NCBI RefSeq assembly: GCF_902713425.1
Contig: NC_081211.1
Location: 17,237,936 to 17,301,935 of the forward strand
Source of the DNA: Acipenser ruthenus
Lineage: Eukaryota > Chordata > Actinopteri > Acipenseriformes > Acipenseridae
Length of the DNA: 64,000 nucleotides
Direction of reading: 5' to 3'
Every line of letters begins with the position of its first letter. Position 1 is the stretch's first letter. Both the position numbers and the translations under genes were made by a program. This document shows, in pieces, positions 32,001 through 44,945 of this stretch. The notes below the pieces were generated by a model. That model saw only the letters and a program-made list of their open reading frames with translations. It was not told the origin of the DNA and searched no databases.

Positions 32001-32973
32001 AGTACACTTTTCGTCTTCCTCCATTTTTTGCACTTTTGCATTGTGCATGACCTTTCGTTGTTCCTCCCTACAAAGCACTGAAAGATCTAGCTTGGTCTGG
32101 GCTATCTCGTCGCTTACAGGGAACCCCCGAAGCTGAAGCAGGCTCAGACGCTGGAGGGCAGCATTCAGGTGTTTATATTTGGCCCTCCTTTCTTTTGCTT
32201 TCCTCTTGCCTGCTGCTATGAAATAACCCTTAGTTCTCATTTTGACCATCTCCCACCACTCTATAGGGGAGTTGAATAGGTCACGCAAAGTGGTCCACTC
32301 AACAAGCCTGCTCTTATAGGCTGCAGCTATGGAGGGGTCATCGAGTAAGGAGGTGTTTAATTTCCAAACCCCTGACCCCATCTGGGAGGTCTGAGGGACC
32401 TGCAATGTTACCTGCAGGAGCCTATGGTCAGAGAAGAAGACGGCCTGGGTGTCTACTGCCGTCCTCGTAAGGGAGCTGGTATGCAGGACGAGATCTATAC
32501 GCGAGAATGAGGTCCCAGACGAGCTCACCCAGGTAAAGGGAGGCACCAGGTCCTTACCTGCATCACACAGGGAGAAATCAGATATTACGGAGGACAAAAC
32601 TCTACTAGAGCGGTCGTTGCGTGGCCTGCTCCGGTCTACGTCCCTCAGAGCACAATTGAAGTCACCTGACACGATGACGGGTACGTTCCCCAGCAGGAGT
32701 GGACGCAGCTGTGGAAAAAATTGAACTCTTTCGTTTTGGTTAGTGGGTGCGTAGACATTGACCAGTCTGAGGGGAGTGTTGTTGTATGTCACATCCACGC
32801 TCAGAATTCTACCAGGTTCTACCTCCCTGCTGCTGCGGGAGGTAATAAATGGGTTTTTAAACAGGATACCTACTCCGTCGACTCTGGCTATGTTGGAGCC
32901 CGACCAGAAGGAGTCCCCCAGGGTCCAACTCTCCTTCAGGTCCCTATAATCAGGGCTCGACGAAATACCACAC
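29049..32973 (-). mobile_element. LINE copy b', 5'-truncated
   Basis: Duplicate of copy b (5351-9275) with the same truncation and the same ORF2 frameshifts. Confidence 0.92.
29685..32973 (-). pseudogene. LINE ORF2 remnant (copy b')
   Basis: As in copy b: starts at codon ~53, shifts frame near 31228 and near 30310; the YMDD and CCHC regions remain in separate frames. Confidence 0.9.
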
Positions 32974-32974
32974 A

Positions 32975-32990
32975 GAAATCTTTAGTAAAA
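32975..32990 (-). repeat. 16-nt U5 target-site remnant (b'/c')
   Basis: TTTTACTAAAGATTTC on the minus strand; duplicate of 9277-9292. Confidence 0.85.
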
Positions 32991-35900
32991 TACTCTTTTA
33001 TTGAGATTTTACATTTTTTACATTTACACCCATTTGTTTTTTCATTCATTTTACATTTCTTTTAAAGATGACATTCATGCATACAGACATACATTTTGTT
33101 TTAAAAGCATTTAAAACACATTTAAAAACACCAAGACAACTGTGCTTTGTACATGGTTAAAACAGACACAGATTAAAATCAACATGAAAAAAACTTGTGC
33201 TGTTTTAAAAGTGACTGGAAAAAAAGAACCATCTATAAAAAAACCAGTGCTTGTGGAGGGCCGGGGAGTGCTCTCTAAAAGTTCAAAAGTGAACATAAAA
33301 CTATAGATCTAAAACAGGGACAGGGGAAAAGGGACAGTGTATGAAACAGTGAGTTAAAATTCTAAAATTTTAAAACACTTAAAATGTAACTTTTAATAGT
33401 TTACATTAAAAATCTTAAAGATACATAAAACAAAACAAAACAAAATCAAATAAAACATTCAACATAAATCAAATAAAAGTCCATAAAACTGAAACAAAAA
33501 GACTACATAAAACCAGGGCACCGTTGAAAAACGGTCATGCCAGCTAAAAAGGGCGGAATGCTGGCATGACAAAATAAATAAAAGGCTTAGCGGTGCCCCG
33601 TAGTCCCGCTCCTAGGAGCTAGCGGTTCCAGTTTTTTCCTTTATTCCATCTTCACGTCCTGAAGTCCGGCGATCCTCCACTCCGCGCAGGCCTTGTCCTT
33701 CCCGAGGGTCCGGATGTCCAGAATTACAAAGTCCTTGATAAGAGTTTGTGCCCTTCTGGTCGTGGTGATAGTGTCTAGCTCCTGCTTGTGATAGACACAG
33801 ACGTTACGGCCTTCCCACAGGATCTGCTTGACAACATTGATGACACGCCAAACGCACTTAGCTGTGCTGGTAGTGATTCCTCCCGCAGGCCCATAGAGCA
33901 CAGTCTCAGCGGTCATCTTGGCCGTGTCAGCAAACCTGTTTAGGAAGACAGAGACAGAGAGCCAGACACTGCCAGCCACATCACACTCCCAGAAGATATG
34001 GGCTGGTGTTTCTCTCTTGCGGCACTTTGCATAGGGGCATGTTTCTACTTGGGCTAGTCCCCTCCTGAACATGAACGCTCGAGTGGGGAGTGCACTGTGG
34101 ACGGTGTTCCATGCTATATCCTTCTGGACATTACTGAGGCAGCTGTGAGACACATTCTCCCAGATTTTTTGGCTTTGGGTGAGGGAGAAAGTAGCTACTT
34201 TTTCAATTTCCTGGGAACCGGCAAGATATTTAGTTACAGCCTTGTATTCCCAGGAGGCCAATTTTGCTTTATCTAAGCCCAATTTATATATAGTGTCCCT
34301 TAAGGTTCTATAATACAATGGGGGGTCCCAGGAGTACGGCACGGTGTTATCAATAGTGCAGAGGCCCAAGGCCCTGAGACAGGTGGCAAAATAGAAACGA
34401 TTCATGTAACATACCTTCCTGTCCAGGGCCTGGATGTTCTTGATAGTTTGCGTGAGCCCCTGCACTCGGGTGAGCTGCACAACGTCCGGGACCCCCTTAC
34501 CTCCCTTCTTGTCGGCTTTACTCAGGGTGGCTCGCTTTACCCTCTCCATCTTGCTGCCCCAGATAAAGCGGTGGATAATGCGGTCCACCACTTTTTTGGT
34601 GGTCCTGTCTGGGGGAAAGATTTTTCCTACATAAGAGAGGATGGGGAACAGTATAGACTTGGTTATTAATACTCTACCCGTCATTGTTAAGGATCTTGTG
34701 CTCCATCCGCCAATCTTTTTACGGACCTGGTTAATGGCCGCCGTCCAGCTCTGGGCCCCCGAGCTATTGTTCTCGAAAATGAGGCCCAGAATCTTGATTT
34801 TGTCCTTTTTGACAGGGTACATGTCCGACAGTTCCCTATCTACCTGCCAATTTTTAGACACGTAGACTTCGCTCTTGGACTTATTAATCACTGCCCCGGT
34901 CGCTGTGCAGTACTTCTCAAGGATATTACTAATCCGAGGTACCGACGATGTGTTGGTGCAAATGAGTGACACATCGTCCATATATGCTGTTGTTTTGACC
35001 TGGACCCCGTTGGATCCAGGCAGCTGGAAACCAGTTATATTGGTATCCCTACGAATTGCCTGCAGGAGGGGTTCAATGCACACGACATATAGCAGTGGGG
35101 ATAGTGGGCAACCCTGTCTGACCCCTGACTGGATAGATATTTTACCAGTCAGGTGCCTGTTCACCAAGACTCGGGTACTAATGTTGTATATATGGTTTTA
35201 ACCCACTCCCTAAGTCCAGGAGCGAATTTCATCTGGTCCATCACTTTGTACATATATTCATGGCTTACCCTATCGAACGCCTTCTCCTGGTCAAGGTTGA
35301 ACAGGCAGAGGGGATGGTTCCGTTCTCTAGAATAAGCCAGAATGTCCCTTGTTAACATTAAAATATCCGTGATGGACCTCCCTGGGACGCCACAAGCCTG
35401 GTCGGGGCCAATGACCAAAGGGAGGTGTACTTGTAGCCGGAGCATCAGAGCTTTGGCTAGTATCTTGTAATCCACGCAAAGGAGGCTGATTGGGCGCCAA
35501 TTCCGTAGATCTTTAACTTCCCCTTTCTTATGAAGGAGAGTAATTACACTCTCCCGCATAGAAGGGCCCAACCGCTTCTCCCTGTAGACCGCTCTGTAGA
35601 CCTCCGCTAAATGGACTTTTAGCGTGTCCCAAAAAAGATGGTAATACTCACCCGGGATGCCATCTGGACCTGGCGTCTTACCGGTGTTCATGGTCTTAAC
35701 CGCCTGGGTGAGCTCCTCCAGCGTGAGTTCTGGGTCCTTCTCCTCCTCCTCCTCGTCCCGCACTGAGTCAGGCTCCAACTGGCTCAGGAACCACTCTATC
35801 AGGGTGTCATCTGTAGCTTTGATGTTATATAGGTCCCTATAGAAGTTCTCTACCACTTTTTTCACTCCCTCACTATCCTCTACTATCCTCCCCCTGCTGT

Positions 35901-36928
35901 CGAGCATGGAGGACATCAAGTGCCGCTTCTCCCTCGTTTTCTGGAAGAAGAAGCGAGTACACTTTTCGTCTTCCTCCATTTTTTGCACTTTTGCATTGTG
36001 CATGACCTTTCGTTGTTCCTCCCTACAAAGCACTGAAAGATCTAGCTTGGTCTGGGCTATCTCGTCGCTTACAGGGAACCCCCGAAGCTGAAGCAGGCTC
36101 AGACGCTGGAGGGCAGCATTCAGGTGTTTATATTTGGCCCTCCTTTCTTTTGCTTTCCTCTTGCCTGCTGCTATGAAATAACCCTTAGTTCTCATTTTGA
36201 CCATCTCCCACCACTCTATAGGGGAGTTGAATAGGTCACGCAAAGTGGTCCACTCAACAAGCCTGCTCTTATAGGCTGCAGCTATGGAGGGGTCATCGAG
36301 TAAGGAGGTGTTTAATTTCCAAACCCCTGACCCCATCTGGGAGGTCTGAGGGACCTGCAATGTTACCTGCAGGAGCCTATGGTCAGAGAAGAAGACGGCC
36401 TGGGTGTCTACTGCCGTCTTCGTAAGGGAGCTGGTATGCAGGACGAGATCTATACGGGAGAAGGAGGTCCCAGATGAGCTCACCCAGGTAAAGGGAGGCA
36501 CCAGGTCCTTACCTGCATCACACAGGGAGAAATCAGATATTACGGAGGACAAAACTCTACTAGAGCGGTCGTTGCGTGGCCTGCTCCGGTCTACGTCCCT
36601 CAGAGCACAATTGAAGTCACCTGACACGATGACGGGTACGTTCCCCAGCAGGAGTGGACGCAGCTGTGGAAAAAATTGAACTCTTTCGTTTTGGTTAGTG
36701 GGTGCGTAGACATTGACCAGTCTGAGGGGAGTGTTGTTGTATGTCACATCCACGCTCAGAATTCTACCAGGTTCTACCTCCCTGCTGCTGCGGGAGGTAA
36801 TAAATGGGTTTTTAAACAGGATACCTACTCCGTCGACTCTGGCTATGTTGGAGCCCGACCAGAAGGAGTCCCCCAGGGTCCAACTCTCCTTCAGGTCCCT
36901 ATAATCAGGGCTCGACGAAATACCACAC
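32991..36928 (-). mobile_element. LINE copy c', 5'-truncated
   Basis: Duplicate of copy c (9293-13230). Confidence 0.92.
33641..36928 (-). pseudogene. LINE ORF2 remnant (copy c')
   Basis: As in copy c: 5'-truncated and broken once near 35188, with a 508-codon open C-terminal part. Confidence 0.9.
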
Positions 36929-36929
36929 A

Positions 36930-36945
36930 GAAATCTTTAGTAAAA
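36930..36945 (-). repeat. 16-nt U5 target-site remnant (c'/d')
   Basis: TTTTACTAAAGATTTC on the minus strand; duplicate of 13232-13247. Confidence 0.85.
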
Positions 36946-37594
36946 TACTCTTTTATTGAGATTTTACATTTTTTACATTTACACCCATTCGTTTTTTCAT
37001 TCATTTTACATTTCTTTTAAAGATGACATTCATGCATACAGACATACATTTTGTTTTAAAAGCATTTAAAACACATTTAAAAACACCAAGACAACTGTGC
37101 TTTGTACATGGTTAAAACAGACACAGATTAAAATCAACATGAAAAAAACTTGTGCTGCTTTAAAAGTGACTGGAAAAAAAGAACCATCTATAAAAAACCA
37201 GTGCTTGTGGAGGGCCGGGGAGTGCTCTCTAAAAGTTCAAAAGTGAACATAAAACTATAGATCTAAAACAGGGACAGGGGAAAAGGGACAGTGTATGAAA
37301 CAGTGAGTTAAAATTCTAAAATTTTAAAACACTTAAAATGTAACTTTTAATAGTTTACATTAAAAATCTTAAAGATACATAAAACAAAACAAAACAAAAT
37401 CAAATAAAACATTCAACATAAATCAAATAAAAGTCCATAAAACTGAAACAAAAAGACTACATAAAACCAGGGCACCGTTGAAAAACGGTCATGCCAGCTA
37501 AAAAGGGCGGAATGCTGGCATGACAAAATAAATAAAAGGCTTAGCGGTGCCCCGTAGTCCCGCTCCTAGGAGCTAGCGGTTCCAGTTTTTTCCT

Positions 37595-40500
37595 TTATTC
37601 CATCTTCACGTCCTGAAGTCCGGCGATCCTCCACTCCGCGCAGGCCTTGTCCTTCCCGAGGGTCCGGATGTCCAGAATTACAAAGTCCTTGATAAGAGTT
37701 TGTGCCCTTCTGGTCGTGGTGATAGTGTCTAGCTCCTGCTTGTGATAGACACAGACGTTACGGCCTTCCCACAGGATCTGCTTGACAACATTGATGACAC
37801 GCCAAACGCACTTAGCTGTGCTGGTAGTGATTCCTCCCGCAGGCCCATAGAGCACAGTCTCAGCGGTCATCTTGGCCGTGTCAGCAAACCTGTTTAGGAA
37901 GACAGAGACAGAGAGCCAGACACTGCCAGCCACATCACACTCCCAGAAGATATGGGCTGGTGTTTCTCTCTTGCGGCACTTTGCATAGGGGCATGTTTCT
38001 ACTTGGGCTAGTCCCCTCCTGAACATGAACGCTCGAGTGGGGAGTGCACTGTGGACGGTGTTCCATGCTATATCCTTCTGGACATTACTGAGGCAGCTGT
38101 GAGACACATTCTCCCAGATTTTTTGGCTTTGGGTGAGGGAGAAAGTAGCTACTTTTTCAATTTCCTGGGAACCGGCAAGATATTTAGTTACAGCCTTGTA
38201 TTCCCAGGAGGCCAATTTTGCTTTTATCTAAGCCCAATTTATATATAGTGTCCCTTAAGGTTCTATAATACAATGGGGGGTCCCAGGAGTACGGCACGGT
38301 GTTATCAATAGTGCAGAGGCCCAAGGCCCTGAGACAGGTGGCAAAATAGAAACGATTCATGTAACATACCTTCCTGTCCAGGGCCTGGATGTTCTTGATA
38401 GTTTGCGTGAGCCCCTGCACTCGGGTGAGCTGCACAACGTCCGGGACCCCCTTACCTCCCTTCTTGACGGCTTTACTCAGGGTGGCTCGCTTTACTCTCT
38501 CCATCTTGCTGCCCCAGATAAAGCGGTGGATAATGCGGTCCACCACTTTTTTGGTGGTCCTGTCTGGGGGAAAGATTTTTCCTACATAAGAGAGGATGGG
38601 GAACAGTATAGACTTGGTTATTAATACTCTACCCGTCATTGTTAAGGATCTTGTGCTCCATCCGCCAATCTTTTTACGGACCTGGTTAATGGCCGCCGTC
38701 CAGCTCTGGGCCCCCGAGCTATTGTTCTCGAAAATGAGGCCCAGAATCTTGATTTTGTCCTTTTTGACAGGGTACATGTCCGACAGTTCCCTATCTACCT
38801 GCCAATTTTTAGACACGTAGACTTCGCTCTTGGACTTATTAATCACTGCCCCGGTCGCCGTGCAGTACTTCTCAAGGATATTACTAATCCGAGGTACCGA
38901 CGATGTGTTGGTGCAAATGAGTGACACATCGTCCATATATGCTGTTGTTTTGACCTGGACCCCGTTGGATCCAGGCAGCTGGAAACCAGTTATATTGGTA
39001 TCCCTACGAATTGCCTGCAGGAGGGGTTCAATGCACACGACATATAGCAGTGGGGATAGTGGGCAACCCTGTCTGACCCCTGACTGGATAGATATTTTAC
39101 CAGTCAGGTGCCTGTTCACCAAGACTCGGGTACTAATGTTTGTATATATGGTTTTAACCCACTCCCTAAGTCCAGGAGCGAATTTCATCTGGTCCATCAC
39201 TTTGTACATATATTCATGGCTTACCCTATCGAACGCCTTCTCCTGGTCAAGGTTGAACAGGCAGAGGGGATGGTTCCGTTCTCTAGAATAAGCCAGAATG
39301 TCCCTTGTTAACATTAAAATATCCGTGATGGACCTCCCTGGGACGCCACAAGCCTGGTCGGGGCCAATGACCAAAGGGAGGTGTACTTGTAGCCGGAGCA
39401 TCAGAGCTTTGGCTAGTATCTTGTAATCCACGCAAAGGAGGCTGATTGGGCGCCAATTCCGTAGATCTTTAACTTCCCCTTTCTTATGAAGGAGAGTAAT
39501 TACACTCTCCCGCATAGAAGGGCCCAACCGCTTCTCCCTGTAGACCGCTCTGTAGACCTCCGCTAAATGGACTTTTAGCGTGTCCCAAAAAAGATGGTAA
39601 TACTCACCCGGGATGCCATCTGGACCTGGCGTCTTACCGGTGTTCATGGTCTTAACCGCCTGGGTGAGCTCCTCCAGCGTGAGTTCTGGGTCCTTCTCCT
39701 CCTCCTCGTCGTCCCGCACTGAGTCAGGCTCCAACTGGCTCAGGAACCACTCTATCAGGGTGTCATCTGTAGCTTTGATGTTATACAGGTCCCTATAGAA
39801 GTTCTCTACCACTTTTTTCACTCCCTCACTATCCTCTACTATCCTCCCCCTGCTGTCGAGCATGGAGGACATCAAGTGCCGCTTCTCCCTCGTTTTCTGG
39901 AAGAAGAAGCGAGTACACTTTTCGTCTTCCTCCATTTTTTGCACTTTTGCATTGTGCATGACCTTTCGTTGTTCCTCCCTACAAAGCACTGAAAGATCTA
40001 GCTTGGTCTGGGCTATCTCGTCGCTTACAGGGAACCCCCGAAGCTGAAGCAGGCTCAGACGCTGGAGGGCAGCATTCAGGTATTTATATTTGGCCCTCCT
40101 TTCTTTTGCTTTCCTCTTGCCTGCTGCTATGAAATAACCCTTAGTTCTCATTTTGACCATCTCCCACCACTCTATAGGGGAGTTGAATAGGTCACGCAAA
40201 GTGGTCCACTCAACAAGCCTGCTCTTATAGGCTGCAGCTATGGAGGGGTCATCGAGTAAGGAGGTGTTTAATTTCCAGACCCCTGACCCCATCTGGGAGG
40301 TCTGAGGGACCTGCAATGTTACCTGCAGGAGCCTATGGTCAGAGAAGAAGACGGCCTGGGTGTCTACTGCCGTCTTCGTAAGGGAGCTGGTATGCAGGAC
40401 GAGATCTATACGGGAGAAGGAGGTCCCAGATGAGCTCACCCAGGTAAAGGGAGGCACCAGGTCCTTACCTGCATCACACAGGGAGAAATCAGATATTACA

Positions 40501-41039
40501 GAGGACAAAACTCTACTAGAGCGGTCGTTGCGTGGCCTGCTCCGGTCTACGTCCCTCAGAGCACAATTGAAGTCACCTGACACGATGACGGGTACGTTCC
40601 CCAGCAGGAGTGGACGCAGCTGTGGAAAAAATTGAACTCTTTCGTTTTGGTTAGTGGGTGCGTAGACATTGACCAGTCTGAGGGGAGTGTTGTTGTATGT
40701 CACATCCACGCTCAGAATTCTACCAGGTTCTACCTCCCTGCTGCTGCGGGAGGTAATAAATGGGTTTTTAAACAGGATACCTACTCCGTCGGCTCTGGCT
40801 ATGTTGGAGCCCGACCAGAAGGAGTCCCCCAGGGTCCAACTCTCCTTCAGGTCCCTATAATCAGGGCTCGACGAAATACCACACTCCTGCAGAAAGATGA
40901 GATCTGCTTTCAAGTTAGCTAGATAGTTTAGTACATCAAATCTTTTTTGTGTCTCCCTGATGCTCCTGACATTAACAGACACACATATCAGGGCCATCAG
41001 GGTAGCTAACAAGAAAAGGAGTCGCTGCGTCCACCCCAT
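37595..41039 (-). pseudogene. LINE ORF2, one frameshift (copy d')
   Basis: As in copy d: the endonuclease and reverse transcriptase regions are open for ~940 codons, then a T-run length change near 38223 separates the C-terminal CCHC part. Confidence 0.9.
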
Positions 41040-41044
41040 AGCGA

Positions 41045-42546
41045 CTATGATTGGGAGGTCGGGACACTCTTCCTACTCTTAGCTCTACGCTTGCTTCGAG
41101 GGGGCTTGGGCTTATTTGCAACTCCCATCACCCCTGAGAAGGTACTCACTGCTGCCTCGTCCAAGAAGGCACCGTCTTTGTATGCACAGTACGTGGAGTT
41201 GTTTGGGCTATTCAACTCCCCACAAGGTAAGTCTGGTGGAACTTGCTCAGGGCCCCTCGGAACGTGTGGGTCAGCTTTGTCCTGGGGGGGGGTTATGACA
41301 GACAGCATTCTTTGGCTGTTACCGTCTGTTGAATTGGAGCTGTTAGCAGACTTCTGGCTTACCGCGTCCAGGGGTATTCCCATGTCCTCCAGTGCTGTAT
41401 CTAGGAGGACCTCTAGGGGGCCCCTGGTTTTGCCCATACAAGGGAGGGGGTCAAGGATGCTTTGAAGGGAGGCCCTTCACTTGAAGAGGGTCATTGCTAC
41501 CGAGGTACTGCTGGTCAGGGAAGGTGTTGACCCCGACCTCTCCCTCGGTGCATTAGTGAACACCTCTTCTGCGAGGTGTGCTAGGGTTTGTGCCAACGAC
41601 TGGGAAGGCTGGCTGGGGATGCCCTGGCTGGCTGCTACCTGCCCACTAGGCGGCAGTGTAGCCGTCCCACTCGCCTCCGTCTCTGCCTGCGAGGGCAAGA
41701 CTGGGGACTTTGTGTGGACATTAGCTGGTTTTGGATCTATGGGGGCCACCTGCAACTTGCTGTCTTTGATCCTGATCTTCTTTCTTTTCCCCCCCTCGTC
41801 TCTACCCTTTCTTTTCCCCACCCTCTGCTGGTTCTTCACTCCCTTCCCCTCCTTCTCACTCTCACTGTCGCTTTCGCTTTCCTCCCCCACGGACTCAATC
41901 CTTATGGCGTCATAACGAGAGCCGAGGGGGAGTGCTGGCGCTGAGAGGGCCCTACTCAGGGGGGGGCCGCTGCTGGGTCCGGGCTCCCTCCCTGCCTCGT
42001 GTTCTGCATCAGAGGAGCTACTGGAGGAGCTAGTGGAGTGGCTGTTGTACTCTCTCTCTGGGCTGGGGGAAGGGGTCCTCGTAAAACGGGACATGTCTCG
42101 GGGGCGGGGGGGGAGGGGGGTGCTGGTGATGATGGTGGTGCTGGAGTCTGGGTCTTGGATACTGTTGGTGGTGATGTGGACTGATCTTTGTTACTTGCTC
42201 CCTCTTCCTGCTCAGGACTAGGCTTGTTCGTGTTTGCCTTGCTGGCTCTGGCCATGTTGGCATAGGAAGAGGGGCAGTCCTTAAACAGGTGCCCCTTCTT
42301 TCCACACAAATTGCACTGCCTCTCTTCTCTGCAGTGGCTGGTCTCGTGGGGGCCGCCGCAGTTCCTGCACTTGACTACAGTACACGCGGCTGCCAGGTGT
42401 CCTAATTCCCCACATTTCCTGCAGAGTTTTGGCATCCCATTATAGAATACCAGCCCTCTGTTGGGCCCTAACACTATGGAGTTTGGAATGTGGCGGACGC
42501 CTCCAATGCCCGATGGATCAACATTAAGGCGTACCAGCCACTTTCT
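41045..42546 (-). pseudogene. LINE ORF1 remnant (copy d')
   Basis: As in copy d, plus an Arg-to-stop change (CGA to TGA on the minus strand) at 41479 that splits the C-terminal frame. This is one of the few differences between the two 23.7-kb units. Confidence 0.88.
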
Positions 42547-42758
42547 ATATATTATATTATAAAATAATATAATATATAGTCAACACAACGAATAATACTG
42601 TAAATATGGTACGGCGGGTAAGGATTACGTATATAGGTATAGATATAAAAAAATAAGCAAATATACATCATATCTGGTAAATAATTGTCAACTACATTTT
42701 GTGCGGAAAATATTTAAGGAGAGTTTTAAAAAAATAAAATAAAAAAATAAAACAACTT

Positions 42759-42830
42759 CTCCCCGTCGGGGAATTGAACCCCGGTCTCCCGCGTGACAGG
42801 CGGGGATACTGACCACTATACTAACGAGGA
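42759..42830 (-). tRNA. tRNA-Asp (GTC), copy 4
   Basis: Duplicate of 19061-19132; anticodon GTC, intact. Confidence 0.96.
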
Positions 42831-43302
42831 ATGCGTAAACAGTAATCATTCTGTACTCACAGGAAGACCGCCCTAAACGATTTCCCATTCATTCTTTAAG
42901 GTAGTGCTAAACCACTACGGATGTAATACTGCTGCCGCCACAACATGATTTTGGCGCTGTTGTGCAGGTCTGTGCTAAACTTAATGTATTGAGTTGTGCA
43001 GATCTACCAAGAGATGGCACTAAAGAGCATGAAGCGTTTCGTCTGCTTCGGCTCAGTGAATTTTGCGAACCAAATGATTCAGAGACTTCACTTCCCTTCC
43101 CACCATCACTAATTGCACGAATGGTTGAGTGATTGGATGAAAGTGGGGTACAACCGGTTCTACTATACATACACAACTAAGACACCCACTTTCTTAGTGT
43201 GATCAAGAAGACTGCAGTCTGTAACCAATGTTACTTTGAATAGCAAGCCTATTTATCATACCAACACTACACACTGCAATTCTATTATTTTACAACACAA
43301 GG

Positions 43303-43369
43303 AAACCCCGCCAAAGCAGGGCATCAAAAAATTAGTTGCAACTCATAAATGTTCCTCTCCACGGAAATC
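43303..43369 (-). pseudogene. U5 snRNA 3' half (before copy a'')
   Basis: Duplicate of 19605-19671, with the deeper junction type. Confidence 0.9.
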
Positions 43370-43973
43370 TTTATTGAGATTTTACATTTTTTTACATTTA
43401 CACCCATTCGTTTTTTCATTCATTTTACATTTCTTTTAAAGATGACATTCATGCATACAGACAGACATACATTTTGTTTTAAAAGCATTTAAAACACATT
43501 TAAAAACACCAAGACAACTGTGCTTTATACATGGTTAAAACAGCCACAGATTAAAATCGACATGAAAAAAACCTGTGCTGCTTTAAAAGTGACTGGAAAA
43601 AAAGAACCATCTATAAAAAACCAGTGCTTGTGAGGGCCGGGGAGTGCTCTCTAAAAAAGTTCAAAAGTGAACATAAAACTATAGATCTAAAACAGGGACA
43701 GGGGAAAAGGGACAGTGTATGAAACAGTGAGTTAAAATTCTAAAATTTTAAAACACTTAAAATGTAACTTTTAATAGTTGACATTAAAAATCTTTTAGAT
43801 ACGTAAATACAAAACAAAACCAAATAAAACATTCAAAATAAATCAAAAACAAGAGAGTCCATAAAACTGAAACAAAAAGACTACATAAAACCAGGGCACC
43901 GTTCAAAAACGGTCATGCCAGCTAAAAGGGGCGGAATGCTGGCATGACAAAATAAATAAAAGGCTTAGCGGTG
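43370..43973 (-). mobile_element. LINE copy a'': 3'UTR only
   Basis: Duplicate of copy a' (19672-20275). Confidence 0.88.
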
Positions 43974-44132
43974 TATAGTACAACCGGTTCTACTATACAT
44001 ACACAACTAAGACACCCACTTTCTTAGTGTGATCAAGAAGACTGCAGTCTGTAACAAATGTTACTTTGAATAGCACGCCCATTTATCATACCAACACTAC
44101 ACACTGCAATTCTATTATTTTACAACACAAGG

Positions 44133-44209
44133 AAGCCCCGCCAAAGCAGGGCATCAAAAAATTAGTTGAAACTCATAAATGTTCCTCTCCACGGAAATCT
44201 TTAGTAAAA
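44133..44209 (-). pseudogene. U5 snRNA 3' half (before copies e0' and e')
   Basis: Duplicate of 20435-20511. Confidence 0.93.
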
Positions 44210-44281
44210 TACTCTTTTATTGAGATTTTACATTTTTTTACATTTACACCCATTCGTTTTTTCATTCATTTTACATCTTTT
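44210..44281 (-). mobile_element. LINE copy e0': ~70-bp 3' end
   Basis: Duplicate of 20512-20583, followed by the U5 remnant TTTTACTAAAGATTT at 44282-44296. Confidence 0.8.
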
Positions 44282-44945
44282 AAATCTTTAGTAAAATACT
44301 CTTTTATTGAGATTTTACATTTTTTTTACATTTACACCCATTCGTTTTTTCATTCATTTTACATTTCTTTTAAAGATGACATTCATGCATACAGACATAC
44401 ATTTTGTTTTAAAAGCATTTAAAATACATTTAAAAACACCAAGACAATTGTGCTTTGTACATGGTTAAAACAGACACAGATTAAAATCAACATGAAAAAA
44501 ACCTGTGCTGTTTTAAAAGTGACTGGAAAAAAAGAACCATCTATAAAAAACCAGTGCTTGTGAGGGCCGGGGAGTGCTCTCTAAAAAGGTTCAAAAGTGA
44601 ACATAAAACTAGATCTAAAACAGGGACAGGGGAAAAGGGACAGTGTATAAAACAGTGAGTTAAAATTCTAAAATTTTAAAACACTTAAAATGTAACTTTT
44701 AATAGTTTACATTAAAAATCTTAAAGATACATAAAACAAAACAAAACAAAATCAAATAAAACATTCAACGTAAATCAAATAAAAGTCCATAAAACTGAAA
44801 CAAAAGACTACATAAAACCAGGGCACCGTTGAAAAACGGTCATGCCAGCTAAAAAGGGCGGAATGCTGGCATGACAAAATAAATAAAAGGCTTAGCGGTG
44901 CCCCGTAGTCCCGCTCCTAGGAGCTAGCGGTTCCAGTTTTTTCCT

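Larger units (their letters stand above)
36946..42546 (-). mobile_element. LINE copy d', truncated within ORF1
   Basis: Duplicate of copy d (13248-18848). It differs by at least one base: an extra stop in ORF1 at 41479. Confidence 0.9.
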